Assembly: GCA_013695905.1 (NCBI GenBank)
Contig: JACCZQ010000033.1
Coordinates: 1-6,024 of the forward strand
Source of the DNA: Chthoniobacterales bacterium
GTDB lineage: Bacteria > Verrucomicrobiota > Verrucomicrobiia > Chthoniobacterales > UBA10450
Direction of reading: 5' to 3'
DNA length: 6,024 nucleotides
The translations under genes were made by a program, and so were the position numbers. A model generated the notes under the pieces. That model did no database searches. It was not told the DNA's origin and was given only the letters and a program-made list of their open reading frames with translations. Positions 1-6,024 of the stretch are shown piece by piece. How positions within the stretch are numbered: the stretch's first letter is position 1; every line of letters starts with the position of its first letter.

Positions 1-2
1 GA

Positions 3-1055
3 AAACCCACCCCCGCCCGCGAAGCCTTCCAGAAGGTGGAGCGCGCCGGCGCAGTGGACGACAAGGCGCTCGCGCGCTTCTTCACCGACACCGCCGCCCG
101 CGTGGCCGCTCCCGGCCCGGTGCGCGCGAGCGATGTCGACACCATTGATCCGAAAAGTCCCGGAGCCCTCAGCCTCCTCCTTTATGGATTGAAAAACTGG
201 CAGCTCAGCCAATTCGCCGAGGCCGCCGCGTTCCTCGAGCAGTTCGTCGTCAGCGAAACAGCGGGCGAGTTCGCATGGATCAATCAATACAAGCCGATCG
301 CGCGCCGTTACCTCGATGACTACCGCGTTTTCACCGAGGCGAAGCAGCTCCCGCCACGCTTCACCACCGCCGCCGAGATCGCCGCGGCCACGGAAAAACT
401 GCGCGAGCTGCAGGGACAATTGAAAACGCGCGGCGCTCTCGCCAACGAATTGAACAACAACCTCAAGCGCCTCGCGGTCGAAACGAAACGCCTCGACCAG
501 ACCGCCGAAGCCGAACGCCAGAAGCTCCTCGCTGAGCAATCGCCGCAGTGGGAAGCAGCCCTCGCGAAGGCGCGCGCCGCCGCCGCCACCTACGATTTCA
601 CCGCCGCCTACGATGCCGTAACCGCGACGCAAGTCACCGAGCCGTCGCTCGTCGAGGCCCGCGAGAACGAGCGGCAGCGCTACACCGTCCTGCGCGATTG
701 GAAGAGCCGTCTCATTCTCGATCTGCGCAGCGGCCGCTATCAGGGTGCCATCAAAGTCGGCGGCGTCGCTTACCAGGGAGTGATCTCCGCCACCGACAGC
801 GAAATCGCTCTCCGCATTCCCGGCAGCAGAGGCAGCGCTCCCTTCGCCTGGACGCGTTTGCCGGCGGGATCTCTGCTCGCCATGTCGGCCGCCTTCGCTG
901 CACCGAGTGCGCCCGATGCGGGCGATCGGCTCTGGCAATCCGCCGTCTTCGCGCACAGCACCGGCCAGAACGAAGCCGCCGAAAAGTTCGCCGACGCCGC
1001 CGTGAAAGCGAAGCCGGAACTCAAGGAGCAGCGGGAGTTAATCAGCTCACCCTGA
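3..1055 (+). CDS. Unrecognised TPR/coiled-coil protein, 5' end missing
   Basis: I do not recognise this protein. The reading frame is open to the left edge, so the true start is probably outside the window; the GTG at 36 is only the first possible start and has no ribosome binding site. Counting from that GTG there are 339 residues. Residues about 46-72 look like a TPR-type helix pair (LYGLKNWQLSQFAEAAAFLE). Residues about 113-185 are a long charged, Ala-rich helix that should form a coiled coil. Residues about 235-285 alternate short beta strands (YQGAIKVGGVAYQGV, then ALRIP, then FAWTRLP), suggesting a small SH3-like barrel. Residues about 296-331 are again TPR-like (AVFAHSTGQNEAAEKFADAA). 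This points to a scaffold or protein-interaction role rather than an enzyme; no catalytic motif is visible. The missing N-terminus could hold a signal peptide or another domain. It ends 92 bases before the cytochrome gene, so a shared operon is possible but not shown. The gene is real with high confidence; its function is unknown. Confidence 0.8.
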   Translation, partial: KPTPAREAFQKVERAGAVDDKALARFFTDTAARVAAPGPVRASDVDTIDPKSPGALSLLLYGLKNWQLSQFAEAAAFLEQFVVSETAGEFAWINQYKPIARRYLDDYRVFTEAKQLPPRFTTAAEIAAATEKLRELQGQLKTRGALANELNNNLKRLAVETKRLDQTAEAERQKLLAEQSPQWEAALAKARAAAATYDFTAAYDAVTATQVTEPSLVEARENERQRYTVLRDWKSRLILDLRSGRYQGAIKVGGVAYQGVISATDSEIALRIPGSRGSAPFAWTRLPAGSLLAMSAAFAAPSAPDAGDRLWQSAVFAHSTGQNEAAEKFADAAVKAKPELKEQRELISSP

Positions 1056-1107
1056 AGGCCGCGTCAGAAAACTCGCGCCTGCAGGTTTCTCGCTAGCCGC
1101 CGTGCGC

Positions 1108-1130
1108 GCGGGATGGCACACTTCTCCCGC
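1108..1130 (+). other. Possible hairpin in the gap before the cytochrome gene
   Basis: GCGGGA at 1108-1113 is the exact inverse complement of TCCCGC at 1125-1130, with an 11-base loop. A run of five T lies at 1142-1146, but 11 bases beyond the stem, which is too far for a standard intrinsic terminator. The rest of the 92-base gap (1056-1147) shows no clear promoter and no Shine-Dalgarno sequence. In DNA this GC-rich a 6-bp stem can arise by chance. Confidence 0.2.
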
Positions 1131-1147
1131 CGCTCGCTGAATTTTTG

Positions 1148-2902
1148 ATGACGCTCTCCCGACTCCCGAAGCCTCTCCTCGCGTGGGCCGTTACGCTCAT
1201 CACGCTGCTTGGGATCGCCGCCGCGCTCTGGGCTGTCGCGCCGGATTACCGGTCGGTCCGCGCCGGACGTGCCGATGCCGGTTACCTCGAGTCGAACGAT
1301 TGCCGGAAGTGTCACGAATCGAACTACCAGAGCTGGCACGCCACCTTCCATCGCACCATGACGCAGGAGGCGGGGACGCACAGCATCCTCGGCGATTTCG
1401 AGCGGGAAAACACCATCGTGTATCAGGGCGTTCGCACCGAGATGGTGCGCGAGAACGGCGCCTATTGGATGCGCACGACTGGCGTGGACGGAAAAACGCA
1501 GCAGCAGGAAATCGTCCGCACCGTTGGCTCCCGCCGCATCCAGCAATACCTCACAAAAACCGGCGACACCTGGTTTCGCATGCCGGTGGCCTACGATCTG
1601 GTGCAGCAGCGCTGGATGCACCTGAACGGCTCCTTCTTTTTCCCGGATGGCAGCCCCTACACGCGGCACGTGGCGGAGTGGAATTCGAACTGCGTCTTCT
1701 GCCACAACGTGAAGGCGCAGCCGGGGCTCGATTGGGACAATCGCACCTGGAACACGGAGGTGACGGAGCTCGGCATCGCTTGCGGGGCTTGTCATGGTCC
1801 GGCTGGGGATCATGCGCAGCGGGCGCTCTCGCCGGTGACTCGTTATTGGTGGCAGCTGAAGGAGCAGAGCGCGCCGGCGACATCCATTGTCAACCCGGCG
1901 AAGCTCGACACCGATCACGCGGCGATGATCTGCGGCCATTGCCACGGCCAGCGCATCCCCGAGCCGCCCTCGCGCATCCGCGAAATGATGAAGGCCGATC
2001 CCTATGATCCGGGCGACAATCTCCACGATTTTTACAAGCCGGTGCAGAAGGAGACCAAGGTCGGCGAGTTCAGCTTCGCGACGCGTTTCTGGAAGGATGG
2101 TTCGCCTCGTCTGACGGCGTTTGAGTATCAGGGGATGACCCGCTCCGCCTGCTTCGTCGGCGGTGAACCGGGCAAACGGATCACCTGCATCTCCTGCCAT
2201 ACCATGCACGACGGCGATCCGCGCGGGCAGCTCACCGAAGAGATGAAGACGAACGCAGCCTGCATCCAGTGCCATCAGCAATTCTCCACGCCGACGCAGC
2301 TGGTGCAGCACACGAAACACGCGGCGGAATCCACCGGCAGCCTCTGCTTCAATTGCCACATGCCGAAGATCGTCTATGGCATCATGGCCGCGCATCGCAC
2401 CCACGACATCCAGAACCCGCGACCGGATGAGACCACCCGGTTCGACAAGCCAAACGCCTGTAATCAGTGTCACCTCGATTGGTCTGCGAACCGGGCCATC
2501 GCTGAGACGCAGCGCCTTTGGCCAGAGACGTACAAGGAGAGCGTGCCGGGCGACCAGCGCTACGATGAACCGGAAGGCCAGCGCGCGTTGTTCGGGGGAG
2601 ATGCGGTGTTGCGCGGGCTCACGGCGGCCGCGATGTCGCACGCCACCGGCACTTATGCTCCGCTCCTCTTAGAAGCAATGCAGGATACCTATCCGATTGT
2701 GCGATACTTTGCGGCGAACGCCCTTGCTGCCCATCGCCCCGACATGCCGAAGCCAGATTATCTCGCCCCTGCCAGCGTGCGAAATGCGACGCTGCAGACG
2801 TGGTATCCCAATTGGCCCGCCGACCTGCGGCAGGCGGCGCGGGAAGCGCGCGAACGCCTGAGCGCAGGCCGCACCGAAACAGATGTCGAAGTCGGCGAAT
2901 AA
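1148..2902 (+). CDS. Membrane-anchored octaheme cytochrome c with HEAT-like tail
   Basis: A 584-residue c-type cytochrome predicted to carry electrons on the periplasmic side of the inner membrane. A hydrophobic helix at residues 11-30, with basic residues before it, should be an uncleaved anchor or signal. Eight CXXCH haem-attachment motifs follow at residues 52, 182, 212, 262, 347, 372, 400 and 438 (CRKCH, CVFCH, CGACH, CGHCH, CISCH, CIQCH, CFNCH, CNQCH). None is the CXXCK type of ammonia-forming nitrite reductase. Extra histidines (H354, H388, H391, H416, H419) could be distal haem ligands. The N-terminal haem region resembles the cytochrome c554/c-prime type. Residues about 487-529 look like one HEAT-type helical repeat (PIVRYFAANALAAH). 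C335 is a lone cysteine outside any haem motif. I chose the ATG at 1148; a TTG directly before it would add one residue. No ribosome binding site is visible. The 3' end overlaps the next gene by 20 bases. The redox substrate cannot be read from the sequence. Confidence 0.93.
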   Translation: MTLSRLPKPLLAWAVTLITLLGIAAALWAVAPDYRSVRAGRADAGYLESNDCRKCHESNYQSWHATFHRTMTQEAGTHSILGDFERENTIVYQGVRTEMVRENGAYWMRTTGVDGKTQQQEIVRTVGSRRIQQYLTKTGDTWFRMPVAYDLVQQRWMHLNGSFFFPDGSPYTRHVAEWNSNCVFCHNVKAQPGLDWDNRTWNTEVTELGIACGACHGPAGDHAQRALSPVTRYWWQLKEQSAPATSIVNPAKLDTDHAAMICGHCHGQRIPEPPSRIREMMKADPYDPGDNLHDFYKPVQKETKVGEFSFATRFWKDGSPRLTAFEYQGMTRSACFVGGEPGKRITCISCHTMHDGDPRGQLTEEMKTNAACIQCHQQFSTPTQLVQHTKHAAESTGSLCFNCHMPKIVYGIMAAHRTHDIQNPRPDETTRFDKPNACNQCHLDWSANRAIAETQRLWPETYKESVPGDQRYDEPEGQRALFGGDAVLRGLTAAAMSHATGTYAPLLLEAMQDTYPIVRYFAANALAAHRPDMPKPDYLAPASVRNATLQTWYPNWPADLRQAAREARERLSAGRTETDVEVGE

Positions 2903-3353
2903 ACGAGCCTCTGCGCCACCCGCCGCTGCGTCGGCCGCCGCGGCCCCTCCTGCGTATGCCGGGACAGCATTGCTCCGGCAGGGTTGGATCTCTCTCGCGC
3001 TCTGGATTTCCTTCGGAATTCTGCTGGAAGGTTTCAATGCCTTTCGCTCGCCCGCGTATCTCGATGAAGCCACGCGCCGCGATCTGTTCCGCCTCGCGCA
3101 CGCCCACGGCACGCTGCTCAACATGGTGCTGCTCCTGGCCGCGGTCTGTGCACGCCTCGATCTGATCCGCATCCGCCCGATGACATCGCTCGGGTTGAGC
3201 TTGTCGGTGATCCTGTTACCGGCCGGTTTCTTCTTCGCCGGCCTCTTCCGCATCCGCGACGAACCCGGACTCACCATTCTGCTCGTGCCCGTCGGCGCGG
3301 TGCTGCTGCTCGCTTCTGCGGTTTACATCTGCCTCACGCTGCCGCGCCGGTAA
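2883..3353 (+). CDS. Small four-helix membrane protein with intramembrane His-Ala-His
   Basis: A 156-residue integral membrane protein of no named family that I can assign. An Ala/Pro-rich N-terminal tail (residues 1-28) precedes four hydrophobic helices at about 34-54, 70-91, 101-122 and 129-152. The second helix begins with LAHAHGTLLN, placing H73 and H75 near the membrane edge, where they could bind haem or a metal; that is an inference. Similar small four-helix proteins with an AHAHGTLL-like motif are, to my recollection, found in planctomycetes and related phyla, without a known role. The ATG at 2883 lies inside the end of the cytochrome gene (20-base overlap, different frame) and has no ribosome binding site. 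Translation is therefore likely coupled, and the two products may act together, for example as a membrane partner passing electrons to or from the cytochrome. A later start, such as the TTG at 2970, would remove the low-complexity tail. Confidence 0.85.
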   Translation: MSKSANKRASAPPAAASAAAAPPAYAGTALLRQGWISLALWISFGILLEGFNAFRSPAYLDEATRRDLFRLAHAHGTLLNMVLLLAAVCARLDLIRIRPMTSLGLSLSVILLPAGFFFAGLFRIRDEPGLTILLVPVGAVLLLASAVYICLTLPRR

Positions 3354-3390
3354 AGACGCACTGGCGTCGCGGAAGCTGGTGCGCGGCTGC
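3338..3390 (+). other. Nested inverted repeats between two operons
   Basis: An outer stem pairs GCCGCGC (3341-3347) with GCGCGGC (3381-3387). Past one T-T mismatch it extends by two more pairs (3338-3339 with 3389-3390). Inside it, GACGC (3355-3359) and GCGTC (3364-3368) form a perfect 5-bp stem with the tetraloop ACTG. The structure spans the stop codon of the membrane-protein gene and ends 10 bases before the TATAAT box of gspF. It could end transcription from upstream or fold in the mRNA. There is no T run, so it is not a classical intrinsic terminator. High GC makes some pairing likely by chance. Confidence 0.35.
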
Positions 3391-3400
3391 CGTTTCGCGC

Positions 3401-3406
3401 TATAAT
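3401..3406 (+). promoter_or_regulatory. Perfect -10 box (TATAAT) for a leaderless gspF transcript
   Basis: TATAAT matches the sigma-70 -10 consensus at all six bases and stands out as AT-rich within GC-rich flanks. Only eight bases separate it from the gspF ATG at 3415, so transcription would begin about at 3412-3415, on or just before the start codon. No ribosome binding site occurs in those bases, as expected for a leaderless mRNA. No good -35 box is found at a 16-19 base spacing, and there is no TG extension. Confidence 0.6.
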
Positions 3407-3414
3407 CCCCAGCA

Positions 3415-4683
3415 ATGCCACAGTTCGCCTACCGCGCGCGGAACATGCAAGGCGGACTTGTCGAGGGAACGCTCGATTGCGCCGATCGGTCCGTCGCGAT
3501 TCGGCAGATCGAGCAACTGCGTTACATCCCGATCCGCATCGAGATCGTCGGCGGAGCGCCGCAGGTGGTGACCAGCGCTCCCGGCACCAGCACCGCCCGA
3601 GTCGCTGCCGCACCTGCCCTTGCGACCCAGCGGCTCAAAATTCCGCACACGCAGCTGCTGATCTTTACCGAGCAACTCGCACACCTGCTGCAGGCCGGCA
3701 TGACGCTCGACGAAGGGCTGGCCGTGCTGCAGAAGCGGCTGAAGCACGCGAAGGTGCAGCAGATGACCGCCGCTCTGCACCGGGCGCTGGTGGACGGCCG
3801 GAGCTTCTCACAGGCGCTGCGCGATTTCCCCCGCATTTTTCCCACCATCTACGTCAACCTGATCGCGGCTGGTGAGGCGAGCGGCGCGCTGCCGGAGATT
3901 TTGCGGCGCCTCGTCGAGCACCTGATGCAGGCGAAAAATCTGCGCGACCGCGTGCAGCAGGCGCTGATTTATCCGGCGTTTCTCGCGCTCGCGGGCGGTG
4001 TCTTGATGACGATTTTCATCACCTTCATGGTGCCGCAGCTGACTGCGTTCATGGCGCAGAACGGCGGCGCCCTGCCTCTGCCGACGCGGATGCTGGTCGC
4101 ATTCCATTATCTCCTCACCACCTACTGGTGGGTGGCGGTGGCGTTGGTGGTCGGCGGCACCATCGGCATTCGCGCCTTCATCAGCACAGAAGAAGGCCAC
4201 GTCACCTGGGATCGGCTGCGGCTCGCCTCCCCCGGCTACGGCCGCATTATCAAGCACCGCTACTACGCGCAATTCTCCCGCACGCTCGGCACGCTGATGG
4301 AGAACGGCATCCCGCTCCTCAAGGCGCTCGATCTCGTGACCGAAATCGCCGGAAATAAATACCTCGAGCGGAAGCTCGCCGAAGTCCGTCGCTCCGTTAT
4401 CGACGGCGCGAACCTCTCCGTCGCGCTGAGCGCGCACCAGATTTTCCCGGAGCTCTTCACCGACATGATGGCGGTGGGCGAACAGACCGGCCACTTCGCG
4501 CAGACGATGCAAACGATCGCCGACGTCTATGAGCGAGAGCTGGACCGGACCGTGCAGATCACCTCGCAGCTCATCCCGCCGGTCATCATCGTCTGCATTG
4601 CTGTCATCGTCGGGTTCGTGGTCTTCAGCATCCTTTCCGCGGTCTTTGAGATGACGAGTAGTTTACAGACGCGCCCGCGTTGA
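3415..4683 (+). CDS. gspF: Type II secretion system inner-membrane platform protein GspF
   Basis: GspF is the polytopic inner-membrane protein around which the type II secretion ATPase and pseudopilus assemble; PilC of type IV pili is its homologue. The 422 residues fit the family's usual length of about 400. The start MPQFAYRARNMQGGLVEGTL is the typical N-terminal beta segment of the family. Two T2SSF repeats follow, at about residues 81-205 and 284-406. Each carries the family signature: AAGEASGALPEIL at 151-163 and AVGEQTGHFAQTM at 353-365. The LPLPT motif (220-224) lies between them. Hydrophobic segments at about 183-208, 232-256 and 388-413 are the three expected membrane helices. An Ala/Thr-rich linker of low conservation lies at about 48-72. 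A PilC role is possible on sequence alone, but gspG downstream favours the secretion system. No gspE lies directly upstream, so the ATPase gene must be outside the window. The gene probably starts its own transcript from the TATAAT box just ahead. Confidence 0.95.
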   Translation: MPQFAYRARNMQGGLVEGTLDCADRSVAIRQIEQLRYIPIRIEIVGGAPQVVTSAPGTSTARVAAAPALATQRLKIPHTQLLIFTEQLAHLLQAGMTLDEGLAVLQKRLKHAKVQQMTAALHRALVDGRSFSQALRDFPRIFPTIYVNLIAAGEASGALPEILRRLVEHLMQAKNLRDRVQQALIYPAFLALAGGVLMTIFITFMVPQLTAFMAQNGGALPLPTRMLVAFHYLLTTYWWVAVALVVGGTIGIRAFISTEEGHVTWDRLRLASPGYGRIIKHRYYAQFSRTLGTLMENGIPLLKALDLVTEIAGNKYLERKLAEVRRSVIDGANLSVALSAHQIFPELFTDMMAVGEQTGHFAQTMQTIADVYERELDRTVQITSQLIPPVIIVCIAVIVGFVVFSILSAVFEMTSSLQTRPR

Positions 4684-4691
4684 GGTATTCT
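4662..4691 (+). promoter_or_regulatory. Possible internal promoter at the end of gspF
   Basis: TTTACA (4662-4667, five of six bases of the -35 consensus) and TATTCT (4686-4691, four of six of the -10 consensus) are separated by 18 bases. Transcription would start around 4698-4700, two to four bases before the ATG at 4702, again giving a nearly leaderless mRNA. The -35 box lies in the gspF coding end and the -10 box just after its stop codon. This could supply the following gene and gspG independently of gspF. Confidence 0.4.
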
Positions 4692-4701
4692 CGCTCCTTC
4701 A

Positions 4702-5769
4702 ATGTTCCTCCGGCTCTTCGCGTCTGCCTTTCTGTTGATGGCCGCGCTCCCCGCAGCGTCCGCGCAGGAGGCGTTCAGGCGAGTGCTGCCGGGCTACCCC
4801 GATGCGCCTGGCAACCTCGTGCCGGCCCAAAGCGCCTGGATCGATCTGCGCCAGAGTGCCGCCGCCCACTCGAAGCCGCAGCACGTCCCCACCTGGGTCG
4901 AATCCGTCAACCTCGTGCCCGTCCCCGCACGCGAAGGGGTGGCGGCGCGCACCATCTTCCGCATCCGCGTCGCGCACCCGAGCGGCGACCTGCAGATGCT
5001 GCTCTTCCGCCTCTTCTTCGATGATAAACCGCAGCAGCGCCCGATCGTGATCGTTTGGGATGAACTCGGCACCCAGGTGCTCCGCTCCAGCGAGCTCGGT
5101 GGCGGCATTGATCTCCCCAGCTCCGACACCATTCTGCTCCCGATGATCGGCGTCTCCGCCATCGACGTCGAAGTGCCGGGGGACGGCACCCACGTGCGCG
5201 GAGCTTACCTGGATTGGATGACCAGCCGCCAGGTGGCACATCCCCTCCACGCCGAACAGCGCGAAATCGTACCGGAGCCATTCGCCGCGGCCGCTCCGCT
5301 GCGCGCGCCGGAGGATGACACGGAGACTTTCGGCACCGTCACCGCCAGCCTCGCGCCAGAGGTGATCCGCATGGGCGCCAGCGTGCAGGCCGGTGCTGCC
5401 TTTCAGTTTGGGATCGAAGCGTTGCCGCTCGCGGCCTTGATCAGCTTCGAAGTCTCAGCTGCACGCGTGGATGCGCCGCCGGAGATTTATCTGAACGGAG
5501 AACCGCTGGGCCCTGTCTCACTTGCGTTGCCCGATCTCGCCGATCCCGGTTATCGGGGAGAGACAGAACGCATGATCGATGGGATGCGCTTTCGCTACAC
5601 CGGGTGGGTGCGGGCGCAGAAACTCGTCGCAGGCGCAAAATTGAGGGTCGGGACCAACGACATCGTAGTCATTGGTGGACCGGGCACCTCAGCCTCTGCC
5701 ATTCGGGCGACACAGATCCAACTCAAATACCTGTGGGACAAATCCGACTACCTGCTCGATCCGAAATGA
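4702..5769 (+). CDS. Secreted protein of unknown function between gspF and gspG
   Basis: I cannot assign this 355-residue protein to a known family. It begins with a clear Sec signal peptide: hydrophobic core at about residues 5-17 and a likely cleavage after ALPAASA at residue 21, giving a mature protein of about 334 residues in the periplasm or beyond. The mature part is rich in predicted beta strands and has no further membrane helix and no cysteine. Residues about 65-170 and 210-345 look like two beta-sandwich regions joined by a Pro/Ala-rich linker (about 190-208). The C-terminal part (GTNDIVVIGG, then ATQIQLKYLW) recalls jelly-roll carbohydrate-binding folds, but this is only a resemblance. 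It starts 18 bases after gspF and its stop overlaps the gspG start as ATGA, so it belongs to the secretion operon. It may be a lineage-specific component, a pilotin-like or substrate-handling factor, or a dedicated substrate. No ribosome binding site precedes the ATG. Confidence 0.87.
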   Translation: MFLRLFASAFLLMAALPAASAQEAFRRVLPGYPDAPGNLVPAQSAWIDLRQSAAAHSKPQHVPTWVESVNLVPVPAREGVAARTIFRIRVAHPSGDLQMLLFRLFFDDKPQQRPIVIVWDELGTQVLRSSELGGGIDLPSSDTILLPMIGVSAIDVEVPGDGTHVRGAYLDWMTSRQVAHPLHAEQREIVPEPFAAAAPLRAPEDDTETFGTVTASLAPEVIRMGASVQAGAAFQFGIEALPLAALISFEVSAARVDAPPEIYLNGEPLGPVSLALPDLADPGYRGETERMIDGMRFRYTGWVRAQKLVAGAKLRVGTNDIVVIGGPGTSASAIRATQIQLKYLWDKSDYLLDPK

Positions 5770-6024
5770 ACAAACTCTCCGTCACGCGCTCTCGAGCCGG
5801 CTTCACGCTCCTCGAGATCATGCTTGTCGTCGGTATCATCGTCATCATTCTGGGCGTCGCCGTGGCGCGGCTGGGGAACACCACGGGCGTAGCCCGCGAC
5901 ATGCGAGTCAGCGCCGATCTCCAGGCCATCTCCACGCAGTTGAGGCTCTACGAAAGCGTCAACGGCTTCCTGCCGACGACGGAGCAGGGGTTGCAGGCAC
6001 TGGTCAGACAACCTGAGACTGAAC
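5766..6024 (+). CDS. gspG: Type II secretion major pseudopilin GspG, 3' end missing
   Basis: GspG is the main subunit of the periplasmic pseudopilus that pushes substrates through the outer-membrane secretin. The first 86 residues are in the window and the frame runs off the right edge. The class III (prepilin) leader is short and basic, MNKLSVTRSRAG. Cleavage by prepilin peptidase is expected after G12, making F13 the N-methylated first residue and E17 the conserved +5 glutamate (GFTLLEIMLVVGIIVIILG). The hydrophobic helix spans about 13-34. LYESVNGFLPTTEQGLQALV (61-80) is the hallmark of GspG and separates it from the minor pseudopilins and from type IV pilin. The calcium-binding C-terminal loop would lie beyond the edge. 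The ATG overlaps the stop of the preceding gene (ATGA at 5766-5769) with no ribosome binding site, indicating coupled translation. About 40% of a usual 140-150 residue GspG is missing. Confidence 0.96.
   Translation, partial: MNKLSVTRSRAGFTLLEIMLVVGIIVIILGVAVARLGNTTGVARDMRVSADLQAISTQLRLYESVNGFLPTTEQGLQALVRQPETE

Noticed and set aside
548..1096. A 182-codon + strand frame overlapping the first gene
   Set aside because: The product is dominated by Arg and Ser, typical of an out-of-frame GC-rich reading; the other frame has TPR-like and coiled-coil character.
1114..1128. TGGCAC at 1114-1119 as part of a sigma-54 promoter
   Set aside because: The -24-like half is present, but the required GC of the -12 element at the proper spacing is missing.
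1145..1147. TTG at 1145 as the start of the cytochrome
   Set aside because: The ATG directly after it is a stronger start and the difference is a single residue.
1064..2641. A 525-codon open frame on the minus strand opposite the cytochrome gene
   Set aside because: It is antisense to a gene with eight clear haem motifs. The translation is Arg/His-rich with no recognisable domain, as expected from reversed GC-rich codons.
4699..5250. A 183-codon minus-strand open frame, plus 3808-4512 on the same strand
   Set aside because: Both lie opposite well-supported + strand genes (the signal-peptide protein and gspF) and show no domain or start signal; they are mirror frames of GC-rich coding DNA.

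Overview
The window is a GC-rich bacterial chromosome segment with every gene on the + strand. There is no sign of mobile elements, tRNA/rRNA genes or CRISPR repeats. It suggests a free-living Gram-negative bacterium: it encodes a type II secretion system (inner-membrane platform protein and major pseudopilin) and an exported multiheme cytochrome c. None of the visible starts has a convincing Shine-Dalgarno sequence. The gene mix (octaheme cytochrome with a HEAT-like tail, an unassigned TPR/coiled-coil protein, a GspF-unknown-GspG order) fits Verrucomicrobiota or Acidobacteriota best. That placement is an inference from general impression, with no marker gene in view.

Layout. (1) Positions 3-1055 hold the 3' part of an unrecognised protein with a TPR-like segment, a coiled coil, a small beta-rich domain and a second TPR-like segment. 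(2) After a 92-base gap, positions 1148-2902 encode a membrane-anchored cytochrome c with eight CXXCH haem sites and a HEAT-like C-terminus. Its last 20 bases overlap a small four-helix membrane protein (2883-3353) with a His-Ala-His motif in its second helix. The pair looks like a small respiratory or electron-transfer operon. (3) A GC-rich region with nested inverted repeats (3338-3390) is followed by a perfect TATAAT box (3401-3406) only eight bases before the gspF start codon. (4) gspF (3415-4683), an unrecognised secreted protein (4702-5769) and gspG (5766 to the window edge) form a tight type II secretion cluster.

How the genes work together. GspF is the inner-membrane platform of the secretion system and GspG is the main subunit of its periplasmic pseudopilus. 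The unknown exported protein between them is translationally coupled to gspG by an ATGA overlap, so it is a candidate accessory component or dedicated substrate of the system. The cytochrome and its overlapping membrane partner probably serve a separate function, moving electrons between the membrane and the periplasm. Two promoter-like boxes sit so close to the start codons of gspF and the following gene that their transcripts would be leaderless or nearly so. This matches the absence of ribosome binding sites and is the most distinctive regulatory feature here.
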